In this document: positions 1 through 4,781 of the stretch, piece by piece
How positions within the stretch are numbered: position 1 is the first letter of the stretch
How the letters are laid out: each line of letters starts with the position of its first letter
Origin: Gammaproteobacteria bacterium
Lineage (GTDB): Bacteria > Pseudomonadota > Gammaproteobacteria > Pseudomonadales > Halomonadaceae
Reading direction: 5' to 3'
DNA length: 6,016 nucleotides
NCBI GenBank assembly: GCA_023485185.1
Contig: JAMCZP010000360.1
Location: 1-6,016 of the forward strand
Translations under genes and position numbers: made by a program
The notes under the pieces: generated by a model
Seen by the model: the letters and a program-made list of their open reading frames with translations, nothing else
What the model was told of the DNA's origin: nothing
Databases searched by the model: none

Positions 1-1
1 T

Positions 2-1099
2 TTTCTCTACAGCTTCGAAATGGACAGCTACACTACTCAGGGCGGCGAGACGATTCCCGACGTGACGGTGGGTTGGGAAGCCTACGGCAAGCTCAACGAC
101 GCCCGCGATAACGTCATTCTGATTACCCACTTCTTCTCAGGCACCAGCCATGCGGCAGGCCGTTATGATCCTGACGGCGAGCCAACCGGCTACTGGGATG
201 CGATTATTGGCCCCGGCAAGCCGCTGGATACCGATGAGTACTACATTATCTCCTCGGATACCTTGGTCAACCTCAGTGCCAATGACCCCAACGTTACCAC
301 CACCGGACCCGCTTCCATTAATCCTGACACCGACGAACCCTGGGGGATGGACTTTCCGGTTGTGACTATTCGTGACTTTGTCGAGGTACAGCGCGAGCTG
401 TTAGAGAGCCAAGGCATTGAATCGCTGCATGCAGTAATGGGTGCTTCAATGGGCGCGCTACAGGCCATTGAATGGGCCAGCGCCTACCCTGACCGAGTCG
501 AACGGCTAATCTCAGTGATTGGCGGCGGCGTTGCCGATCCCTGGCTGCTGGCCACCCTAAGCGCCTGGGCAGCCCCAATTCGCCTGGATGCCAACTGGAA
601 CGAAGGTAACTACTACGACGGCGAACCACCCACCGACGGCCTAAAAGAAGCGCTTAAGCTGGTCACGCTCAACGCCAACCACTGGCAGTGGGCCAACGAG
701 ACGTTTAATCGCGATTGGGCCGACGAAGCGCTCGATCCCGCCCAGGATATCAACGCCCGCTACGCGATCGAGCAAACGCTGGATGATGTCGCCGCCGCCC
801 GTGCTGCCACCTCCGATGCAAACCATCTGCTCTATCTGGTGCGTGCCAACCAAACCTTTATGGCAGGCCACGGCGATTCGCTAGTGGAAGGACTTGCCGC
901 CATCGAAGCACCGACCCTGATGCTGTATAGCGAAAACGATCTCGTCTTCGCCCCCCAAGGCGTACGCCGCACCGCCGAGCTGATTGAAGCAGACGGCACC
1001 GACGTGGCGCTTGAAACCCTGGAAGGCAATCGAGGTCACTTGGATGGCGTGCTATCCATCGACCAGGCGAGCGATACGTTGCGGGCGTTTTTGCAGTAA
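2..1099 (+). CDS. MetX-like alpha/beta-fold hydrolase (homoserine O-acetyltransferase-related), 5'-truncated by the window edge
   Basis: This is an alpha/beta hydrolase of the homoserine O-acetyltransferase (MetX) superfamily, probably an esterase or acyltransferase of unknown substrate. Counting from the Met at base 20, the nucleophile elbow GASMG is at residues 141-145 (Ser143). The acid is likely Asp307 in YSEND and the base His340 in RGHLDG. Other MetX hallmarks are the THFFSGTSHAAG loop (36-47) and TTGPASINP followed by DFPVVTIRDF (94-120). True MetX enzymes usually have a GHDAFL-like motif around the histidine, but here it is GHLDGVL. The genuine MetX glycine-rich loop before TTGP is also replaced by NDPNVT. 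I therefore do not call it metX. The frame stays open to base 2 (FLYSFE precedes the Met), and FExxxYTTxGGE looks like the conserved first strand, so the Met at 20 is probably internal. The real start, perhaps with a signal peptide, lies upstream of the window. A strong hairpin follows the stop. Confidence 0.85.
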   Translation, partial: FLYSFEMDSYTTQGGETIPDVTVGWEAYGKLNDARDNVILITHFFSGTSHAAGRYDPDGEPTGYWDAIIGPGKPLDTDEYYIISSDTLVNLSANDPNVTTTGPASINPDTDEPWGMDFPVVTIRDFVEVQRELLESQGIESLHAVMGASMGALQAIEWASAYPDRVERLISVIGGGVADPWLLATLSAWAAPIRLDANWNEGNYYDGEPPTDGLKEALKLVTLNANHWQWANETFNRDWADEALDPAQDINARYAIEQTLDDVAAARAATSDANHLLYLVRANQTFMAGHGDSLVEGLAAIEAPTLMLYSENDLVFAPQGVRRTAELIEADGTDVALETLEGNRGHLDGVLSIDQASDTLRAFLQ

Positions 1100-1105
1100 A
1101 CGGGG

Positions 1106-1135
1106 AGCGCTGGCTTTTAGACTAAAGCCAGCGCT
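1106..1135. terminator. Perfect 12-bp hairpin between convergent genes, probable terminator
   Basis: AGCGCTGGCTTT (1106-1117) and AAAGCCAGCGCT (1124-1135) are exact reverse complements with a 6-base loop. The hairpin starts 6 bases after the hydrolase stop and ends 2 bases before the higA stop on the other strand, as expected of a bidirectional terminator for convergent genes. The tract after it (ATTTA) is a weak U-run, so termination may be modest. Confidence 0.75.
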
Positions 1136-1137
1136 AT

Positions 1138-1431
1138 TTAGGCGGCTTCGAAATCCAAAGGGTGAAGATCGTCCAAATTAATTGTGCTACGAGCCATCCA
1201 TAAATCATACGTATCCTGCATTCCTAGCCAGCTCTCCGGGCTACGCCCAAGAACCTTCGACAAACGCAAAGACATTTCGGGGCTAATACCGCTTTCCCCT
1301 TTAAGCAACCGTGAAAGCGTAGAGGGTGAAACACCCAAACTGGAAGCAAGCTGACGGGAGCTGATGCCAAAGGGCACTAGGTAAACATCCCGAATAAATT
1401 CGCCGGGATGCGGTGGGTTATGCATCGTCAT
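1138..1431 (-). CDS. higA: HigA-family antitoxin, XRE-type helix-turn-helix
   Basis: This 97-residue antitoxin would neutralise HigB and repress the higBA promoter. The N-terminus has the HPGEFIRD signature of HigA proteins (residues 8-15). An XRE/Cro helix-turn-helix covers about 24-62: a first helix around SSRQLASSLG, then recognition helix VSPSTLSRLLKGE, then a helix ending SLRLSKVLG. The WLGMQDTYDLW segment (68-78) is also typical of the family. The start ATG (1431-1429) shares one base with the higB stop (TAATG), so the genes are translationally coupled. GAGG lies 10 bases before this ATG. A second in-frame ATG two codons on (MHNPP) is possible but less well placed. In this toxin-first module the antitoxin is the downstream gene. 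Confidence 0.93.
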   Translation of the reverse strand: MTMHNPPHPGEFIRDVYLVPFGISSRQLASSLGVSPSTLSRLLKGESGISPEMSLRLSKVLGRSPESWLGMQDTYDLWMARSTINLDDLHPLDFEAA

Positions 1432-1709
1432 TAGTGATAATCCTCATAATCAAGAATGTAAGCGTTGCCGTCCCGAAATTCGAACGTCATGCGCCAATTT
1501 CCATTGATCCAAATCGACCAACGCTCTTTGTCTTTCCCCTTCAACGGATGCAACCGAAAGCCGGGGATATCCATGTCTTCCACTGAAATAGCCGTATCCA
1601 GAGCAGCAAGCTGCATACGCAACTTCTTAGCGTGATCTGCCTGTATGCCAGCAGTGCTGCCACTAGCGTAGAACCGTTTCAGTCCTTTGTGACGGAATGA
1701 TTTAATCAT
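1431..1709 (-). CDS. higB: HigB-family toxin, RelE/ParE-fold mRNA interferase
   Basis: This is a 92-residue toxin of the HigB (host inhibition of growth, 'killer protein') family. Members bind the ribosome and cut mRNA during translation. The length matches the family and the protein looks intact: it opens MIKSFRHKGLKRFY, then GSTAGIQADHAKKLR, and ends DYEDYH. From my memory of Proteus vulgaris HigB, the active-site residues are His54, Lys57, Arg73, Tyr91 and His92. All five are present here at the same numbers (FRLHPLK, NWR and the C-terminal YH), so I expect an active toxin. The ATG sits only 6 bases after a good -10 box and has no Shine-Dalgarno sequence, suggesting a leaderless or near-leaderless message. 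The local sequence is more AT-rich than the flanking genes, which fits acquisition by transfer. Confidence 0.94.
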   Translation of the reverse strand: MIKSFRHKGLKRFYASGSTAGIQADHAKKLRMQLAALDTAISVEDMDIPGFRLHPLKGKDKERWSIWINGNWRMTFEFRDGNAYILDYEDYH

Positions 1710-1715
1710 GCGAAT

Positions 1716-1744
1716 ATTGTAGCGTGTTGCGCACTGAGCAACAA
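1716..1744 (-). promoter_or_regulatory. higBA promoter (sigma-70 type)
   Basis: Read on the minus strand, the -35 box is TTGTTG (1744-1739), the spacer is exactly 17 bp and the -10 box is TACAAT (1721-1716, five of six consensus bases). Only 6 bases separate the -10 from the higB ATG at 1709, so transcription should begin at or within a base or two of the start codon. Confidence 0.7.
1725..1743. promoter_or_regulatory. 19-bp near-palindrome, candidate HigA operator
   Basis: TGTTGCGCACTGAGCAACA is symmetrical about base 1734 with eight of nine pairs matching; the mismatch is 1731/1737. It fills the spacer and part of the -35 box of the higB promoter, where a bound HigA or HigBA complex would block RNA polymerase. 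Autorepression of this kind is usual for HigA. The exact site is inferred from symmetry only. Confidence 0.6.
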
Positions 1745-1781
1745 TAAAAATTAAGCTCAGATTAAAAGCAACGTTTTGAAG

Positions 1782-1793
1782 TAAAGCCAGCGC
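1782..1793. repeat. Second copy of the 12-base repeat TAAAGCCAGCGC
   Basis: The same 12 bases occur at 1123-1134 as the right arm of the hydrolase terminator. The two copies are in direct orientation, 659 bp apart, and bracket the higBA module with its promoter. The copy at 1782 is followed by GCTGGC (1801-1806), which can pair with GCCAGC (1786-1791) in a small hairpin with a 9-base loop. The bracket could mark an insertion at the terminator. One shared 12-mer is also about what chance gives in 6 kb. Confidence 0.4.
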
Positions 1794-1827
1794 AAGTACA
1801 GCTGGCCATATTTAAAGTTTTAGCCGC

Positions 1828-1856
1828 TTGAATGCGCACCACCATGCGCATATTCT
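1828..1856 (+). promoter_or_regulatory. ccdAB promoter with embedded repeat operator
   Basis: TTGAAT (1828-1833, four of six -35 bases) and TATTCT (1851-1856, four of six -10 bases) are separated by 17 bp. The spacer carries ATGCGCA twice, at 1832-1838 and 1844-1850, repeating at 12 bp. Each copy contains the self-complementary hexamer TGCGCA. Tandem palindromic half-sites about one helical turn apart are what a ribbon-helix-helix repressor such as CcdA would be expected to bind. The promoter boxes are moderate and the operator assignment is an inference. Confidence 0.5.
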
Positions 1857-1890
1857 TTCTTTATGCTTATGACATTTACAGGGGGCTGCA

Positions 1891-2136
1891 ATGGCCGCGT
1901 TATATAACACCGCAGCACCGAAAAAAGCCGCAAATTTATCAGTTAACAGCGACTTGCTTCAAAAATCTCGCGCTTTGAATATTAATCTCTCGGCTACACT
2001 AGAACGCGCATTGAGAGAAGAGTTAGCAAAATGCGAGGCTTCCCAGTGGGTTGAAGAAAATCGAGCTGCAATCACAAGCTACAACGAATTTGTCGAGCAG
2101 CATGGCTGCTTCGGTGACGAATTTCGGGAGTTTTGA
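1891..2136 (+). CDS. ccdA: CcdA-family antitoxin
   Basis: This is an 81-residue antitoxin of the CcdA family, which binds CcdB and autoregulates the operon. The N-terminal half (about 11-48, from KKAANLSVNSDLL through LERALREELAK) fits a ribbon-helix-helix DNA-binding domain. The C-terminal half (about 53-81) is the toxin-binding tail, with family-typical WVEENRAAI, YNEFVEQHG and the ending FGDEFREF. It is slightly longer at the N-terminus than the F-plasmid protein (72 residues). AGGGGG at 1880-1885 lies 5 bases before the ATG. The TGA stop overlaps the ccdB ATG by one base (TGATG), so antitoxin and toxin are translationally coupled. Confidence 0.93.
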   Translation: MAALYNTAAPKKAANLSVNSDLLQKSRALNINLSATLERALREELAKCEASQWVEENRAAITSYNEFVEQHGCFGDEFREF

Positions 2137-2453
2137 TGGCTCAGTTCGATGTTTACCCTAACCCCAGCAAGACCAGCAGAGCGTATTATCCCTACTTGGT
2201 GGATATTCAAAGTAGCCTACTCACGGATCTGGCAACCCGCATCGTGATCCCATTGGGCAATCGAACTGCTTTTGGTGGCAACGCCATGCAGGGCCTCACG
2301 CCGGAAATAACGTTCAACGGCCAGGAGCTGTTGTTACTGACACCGCAGATCTCATCAGTACCAGAGAAACATATCAAAACCCCCGTCGGTACCCTTTCAC
2401 ATTTTAGGAGCCAGATTGTAGATGCGCTTGATCTCGCCGTTACTGGTATTTAA
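2136..2453 (+). CDS. ccdB: CcdB-family gyrase-poisoning toxin
   Basis: This is a 105-residue CcdB toxin; family members trap DNA gyrase through GyrA and cause double-strand breaks. It shows the family core: YPYLVDIQSSLL (18-29), TRIVIPL (34-40), LTPEITFNGQELLLLT (54-69), then SSVP (73-76) and FRSQIVDALDL (90-100). The C-terminus is VTGI. F-plasmid CcdB needs the terminal Trp-Gly-Ile for killing. Here Gly and Ile are kept and Trp is Thr, which to my recollection is normal in chromosomal homologues such as that of Vibrio fischeri. I chose the ATG at 2136, which overlaps the ccdA stop and is preceded by GGGAG at 2126-2130. A TTG one codon earlier is also in frame but has no support. The toxin looks complete and, by family, active. 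Confidence 0.93.
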   Translation: MAQFDVYPNPSKTSRAYYPYLVDIQSSLLTDLATRIVIPLGNRTAFGGNAMQGLTPEITFNGQELLLLTPQISSVPEKHIKTPVGTLSHFRSQIVDALDLAVTGI

Positions 2454-2558
2454 CGAAGCTGTAGAGAAAACCAATTTCGAGCTACCTCTACCGCCTGCTG
2501 TCTTAATTTATTTTCCCAAACTGATGCTGCAGCCCGATTCTGATGTCGTCTTAACCAC

Positions 2559-2584
2559 GTAGTGCGCCCACTATTGCTTTTGAA
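2559..2584 (+). terminator. Weak candidate terminator after ccdB
   Basis: TAGTG (2560-2564) and CACTA (2569-2573) pair around a 4-base loop, with a possible G-U closing pair, and a T-rich run TTGCTTTTG follows. It lies between the convergent ccdB and TauE-family genes. The stem is short, so this is tentative. The rest of 2454-2590 shows nothing I can name. Confidence 0.3.
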
Positions 2585-2590
2585 AGACAC

Positions 2591-3340
2591 TTAAAGCTTT
2601 TGAAGGGTATTAATAATAATGTAAGTACCCAGAATCAGAAGTGAAATAAAGAATACGTTGCGGAACACCTTCTCGGATAAGCGTTCTCTAATTCGCTGAC
2701 CAATAACCATACCAGCGAGCGCGGGCAGCACCGCCACTGCCGACATTACGCCCGTTTGGAGTGTCAAGAAATTGGCTTGTTGCAATGCTGCCGCGAGAGC
2801 CACCGTGGAGACCATAAATAGCATGCCCATCGCTTGAATCAGCATGTTCCGCGGAAGGCCAATGGCCTGAAGAAACATCACGCCCGGCACAGCAAATGAC
2901 CCCGTCATTCCGGTAAGCACCCCATTCGCAGAGCCGATTAACGGCCCTGCCCAAACCTCATGGCGGCGTGGTACAACAATCTTGAACCCGGCCAGGTTCA
3001 CGACCGCGTAAATAATCAGCAAACTGCCCAGGAGCGCCGTCAGATACGTGAGATTGACGCGTGTCAGTGCCGCCGCACCAATCCAGACAGTAAGGGCGGC
3101 CATCGCCAGAAATGGCCAAATTCGAACCAATATTGCTCTTGCGTTTCCGCCCACCATTGACTGCCAAATGTTTGTAACAAATGAGGGAATAAGCATCAGC
3201 GCCATGGCGGTTGGCAAATCCAGCGCAACGGTTAGCAGCGCCAGGCTAACCGGCGGGAGTCCAAGACCAATGACGCCCTTAACGCTTCCCGCAATCAAGA
3301 ACGTACCCGCCACTACTAACAGTAATGCAAAATCAACCAT
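2591..3340 (-). CDS. TauE/SafE-family membrane protein (putative sulfite/organosulfonate-type exporter)
   Basis: This is a 249-residue integral inner-membrane protein of the TauE/SafE (DUF81) family, which exports small anions such as sulfite or sulfoacetate. The substrate here is not known. About eight hydrophobic segments are visible, near 4-22, 30-50, 75-92, 97-115, 131-155, 168-187, 193-215 and 228-246. The two family half-repeats are marked by GSVKGVIGLGLPP (18-30) and IGSANGVLTGMTGSFAVPG (135-153). I start at the ATG at 3340 because GGAG lies 6 bases upstream; an in-frame ATG 13 codons earlier lacks a good site and would prepend a polar tail. The DUF1330 gene ends 69 bases upstream on the same strand, so the two may share a transcript. 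No sulfur-metabolism gene in the window confirms a substrate. Confidence 0.85.
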   Translation of the reverse strand: MVDFALLLVVAGTFLIAGSVKGVIGLGLPPVSLALLTVALDLPTAMALMLIPSFVTNIWQSMVGGNARAILVRIWPFLAMAALTVWIGAAALTRVNLTYLTALLGSLLIIYAVVNLAGFKIVVPRRHEVWAGPLIGSANGVLTGMTGSFAVPGVMFLQAIGLPRNMLIQAMGMLFMVSTVALAAALQQANFLTLQTGVMSAVAVLPALAGMVIGQRIRERLSEKVFRNVFFISLLILGTYIIINTLQKL

Positions 3341-3409
3341 GTCTTTCTCCGATACATTGCCCGCAATGCCTTGCCGCAACGCCTTCTCACCGTTGTCGCC
3401 ATCGAGCGT

Positions 3410-3700
3410 CTACGGCGCGGATTCATAGCTGATCAAATCGACTTCCGCTGCCTGGATCCGCAGCGGAATGAGTTGCTGATAAGCATCGGAGTGGAACCAC
3501 TCGTCAACAGCCTCAATATCAGGAAAGCGAATAACCACCGTATCAGTATGATGGTGCTCTCCGCCTAACACGGCCTTTCGCTGCCCCCTCAGCACTAGCT
3601 CGCCCCCAAATGGCACTATCGTCGCGGGAACCCCACGCTTGTACTCAGCCCATTTCTCCGCATCTTTCACGCTGATGTGACCAATCACATAACCCGCCAT
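3410..3700 (-). CDS. DUF1330 family protein (ferredoxin-like alpha/beta dimer)
   Basis: This is a 96-residue protein of the DUF1330 family, small dimeric alpha+beta proteins whose biochemical role is not established. Typical features are the opening MAGYVIGHISVKDAEKWAEY (1-20), GGELVLRG (32-39), the strand TDTVVIRFPDIEAVDEWFHS (52-71) and DAYQQLIPLR (72-81). The ATG at 3700 is preceded by AGGAG seven bases away. An in-frame ATG 14 codons upstream would add MVTSGGGCSIRRVL, which looks untranslated. The gene lies between the FrnE-like and TauE-like genes, all on the minus strand. The 131-base gap upstream holds a short inverted repeat CACCC/GGGTG (3766-3770 and 3782-3786) and no convincing promoter boxes. 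Confidence 0.85.
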   Translation of the reverse strand: MAGYVIGHISVKDAEKWAEYKRGVPATIVPFGGELVLRGQRKAVLGGEHHHTDTVVIRFPDIEAVDEWFHSDAYQQLIPLRIQAAEVDLISYESAP

Positions 3701-3831
3701 CAATACTCTCCTGATCGAACAACCACCACCGCTGGTGACCAAACCGGCGTGAAGCGGAGATTGTGCACCCGTTACATGACTGGGTGATGAGCAACTAACG
3801 CTATCCTCATTTCAGGTCGGCGCCTATAGGA

Positions 3832-4485
3832 CTAGCGGTTGGTGTTCTCATCGGCCACCTGACGAAGCGCATCGACCAGAACATCGGCGGGCTGGGCACC
3901 CGAGATTAGGTAGCGTCCATCGAGAATAAATGCCGGTACGGCGTTTACCCCTGCCTCCATGAAGCGCTGTTCTGCTGCTCGCACTTCGTCTGCGTACTGA
4001 TCGGAGCGGGCGATGGCCTCGGCGGTATCACCGTCCAGCCCAACCTCAATGGCCTTCTCGCGAAGCACCTCTGGGTCGGCGGGGTTTTTCGCCTCACCGA
4101 AGTAGGCCTCGAACAGTGCCAGTTGCAGGGCTGTCTCTTGGTTTTGCGTTCCGGCCCACGCCAGCACGCGGTGGGCAGCGAAGGTATTGTTCGCCCGACG
4201 CTCCAGGGCACCCCGGAAATTCAGCCCAAGCTCTTCGGCGGCGGCCATAATCTCGCGCTGGGACTGCTCCATGCTGGCAGCGTCCTTACCGTACTTGCGG
4301 CACAAGTGCTCCAGGATCGGCTCGCCCTCGGGCGGCATATCGCGGTTCAGCTCAAAAGGCTGCCAGACCAGCTCAACGTCGATTTCACCATCGAGAGTCT
4401 CTAACGCTTGCTCCAAGCGTCGATAGCCAATCGCACACCACGGGCAGGCCACATCGGACACTAGGTCAATTCTTACCTTTTGCAT
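3832..4485 (-). CDS. FrnE-like DsbA-family thiol:disulfide oxidoreductase
   Basis: This is a 217-residue DsbA-superfamily oxidoreductase of the FrnE type (COG2761), a thioredoxin fold interrupted by a helical domain. The redox motif CPWC is at residues 14-17 after strand IDLVSDVA. The helical insert carries ANNTFAAHRVLAWA (98-111) and ALFEAYFGEAKNPADPEVL (123-141). The cis-proline loop is AVPAF (182-186, Pro184), followed by ILDGRYLISGAQP. There is no signal peptide, so it is probably cytoplasmic, where FrnE proteins have been linked to oxidative-stress tolerance. The ATG at 4485 has AAGGGA eight bases before it; a longer in-frame start nine codons upstream would swallow that site. It is divergent from the vapB remnant, with about 100 bases between them. 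Confidence 0.9.
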   Translation of the reverse strand: MQKVRIDLVSDVACPWCAIGYRRLEQALETLDGEIDVELVWQPFELNRDMPPEGEPILEHLCRKYGKDAASMEQSQREIMAAAEELGLNFRGALERRANNTFAAHRVLAWAGTQNQETALQLALFEAYFGEAKNPADPEVLREKAIEVGLDGDTAEAIARSDQYADEVRAAEQRFMEAGVNAVPAFILDGRYLISGAQPADVLVDALRQVADENTNR

Positions 4486-4587
4486 TTTGTATATCCCTTC
4501 GACATATCCCAAAATTCGATCAAACTACTAAAGAAAGCATGTTACGTGTATATCGTGAGTAACGGCAGTACTGGTAAGGAGACCGCC

Positions 4588-4719
4588 ATGGAAAAAGCAG
4601 CGGTGTTTAAAAGTAACCGAAGTGAAGCGTGGGACAGCTGGTTTGATGGCGAAAGTGTCACTGAAGACTTTATGAGTAAACGCGAGCAGCCTAAAGAACA
4701 GGAACGCGAGGCGTTTTGA
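4588..4719 (+). CDS. Internally deleted VapB-type antitoxin remnant (43 residues)
   Basis: This 43-residue ORF matches the two ends of VapB (MvpA-type) antitoxins with the middle missing. Residues 1-12 (MEKAAVFKSNRS) correspond to the VapB start. Residues 13-43 (EAWDSWFDGESVTEDFM, then SKREQPKEQEREAF) correspond to the C-terminal tail. Full-length VapB of this type, as I remember it, is about 75 residues and continues SNRSQAVRLPK through the AbrB-like DNA-binding domain. About 32 residues are therefore lost in frame, at a junction reading CGAAGTGAAGCG. TAAGGAG at 4575-4581, six bases before the ATG, is a strong ribosome binding site, so the short protein could be made. The kept tail is the part that binds VapC. 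No vapC gene follows. GTTAC/GTAAC (4541-4545 and 4559-4563) upstream is a weak inverted repeat. The functional status is unknown. Confidence 0.7.
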   Translation: MEKAAVFKSNRSEAWDSWFDGESVTEDFMSKREQPKEQEREAF

Positions 4720-4735
4720 TTCTGAAGTAACTGCT
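4719..4735 (+). pseudogene. Possible relic of the vapC toxin start
   Basis: In intact vapBC pairs of this type, the antitoxin stop overlaps the toxin start as TTTTGATG and VapC begins Met-Leu-Lys. Here the overlap reads TTTTGATT, so the start codon has become ATT. CTG AAG (Leu-Lys) follows and then a TAA stop. The match is only a few codons, and nothing further downstream resembles VapC before rnz begins. It is suggestive only. Confidence 0.35.
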
Positions 4736-4748
4736 TTCTAGCAGCAGT
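4730..4748. terminator. Small hairpin between convergent vapB remnant and rnz
   Basis: CTGCT (4731-4735) pairs with AGCAG (4740-4744) around TTCT; ACTGCT can alternatively pair with AGCAGT at 4743-4748. It lies between convergent genes, but neither strand shows a real U-run. This is a weak terminator candidate. Confidence 0.25.
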
Positions 4749-4781
4749 GTTAGGTCGATACATAGGAAATATACGAGAAAG

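Noticed and set aside
366..629. Minus-strand open frame of 87 codons inside the hydrolase gene, and similar antisense frames elsewhere.
   Set aside because: These are antisense shadows of well-supported genes, with low-complexity arginine-rich translations and no ribosome binding sites.
12..1154. GCTTCGAAAT repeated at 12-21 and 1145-1154, as possible insertion boundaries.
   Set aside because: It is a 10-base match built on the palindrome TTCGAA and lies inside two coding regions; such matches are common by chance.
2133..2135. TTG as the ccdB start.
   Set aside because: The ATG at 2136 gives the usual TGATG overlap with ccdA and a 105-residue product of family length.
2448..2590. ATTTAAC at the end of ccdB resembles the RYYYAAC core of an integron attC site, which would make ccdAB a gene cassette.
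   Set aside because: No matching GTTRRRY core and no attC-like imperfect palindrome is present in the following 137 bases.
2576..2604. GCTTTTGAA twice, at 2576-2584 and 2596-2604, as a target-site duplication.
   Set aside because: The copies are only 11 bases apart, with no element between them and one copy inside the TauE-like gene.
3345..3393. Imperfect tandem GGCATTGCGGGCAA / GGCGTTGCGGCAA between the DUF1330 and TauE-like genes.
   Set aside because: There are only two degenerate units and no conserved spacing. Nothing suggests a regulatory or mobile repeat.
3701..3742. Longer DUF1330 protein starting at 3742.
   Set aside because: The extension overlaps the good AGGAG site before the ATG at 3700 and adds residues not typical of the family.
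4486..4512. Longer FrnE-like protein starting at 4512.
   Set aside because: The extension would translate the AAGGGA ribosome binding site, and family members start close to the first strand (MQKVRIDL).
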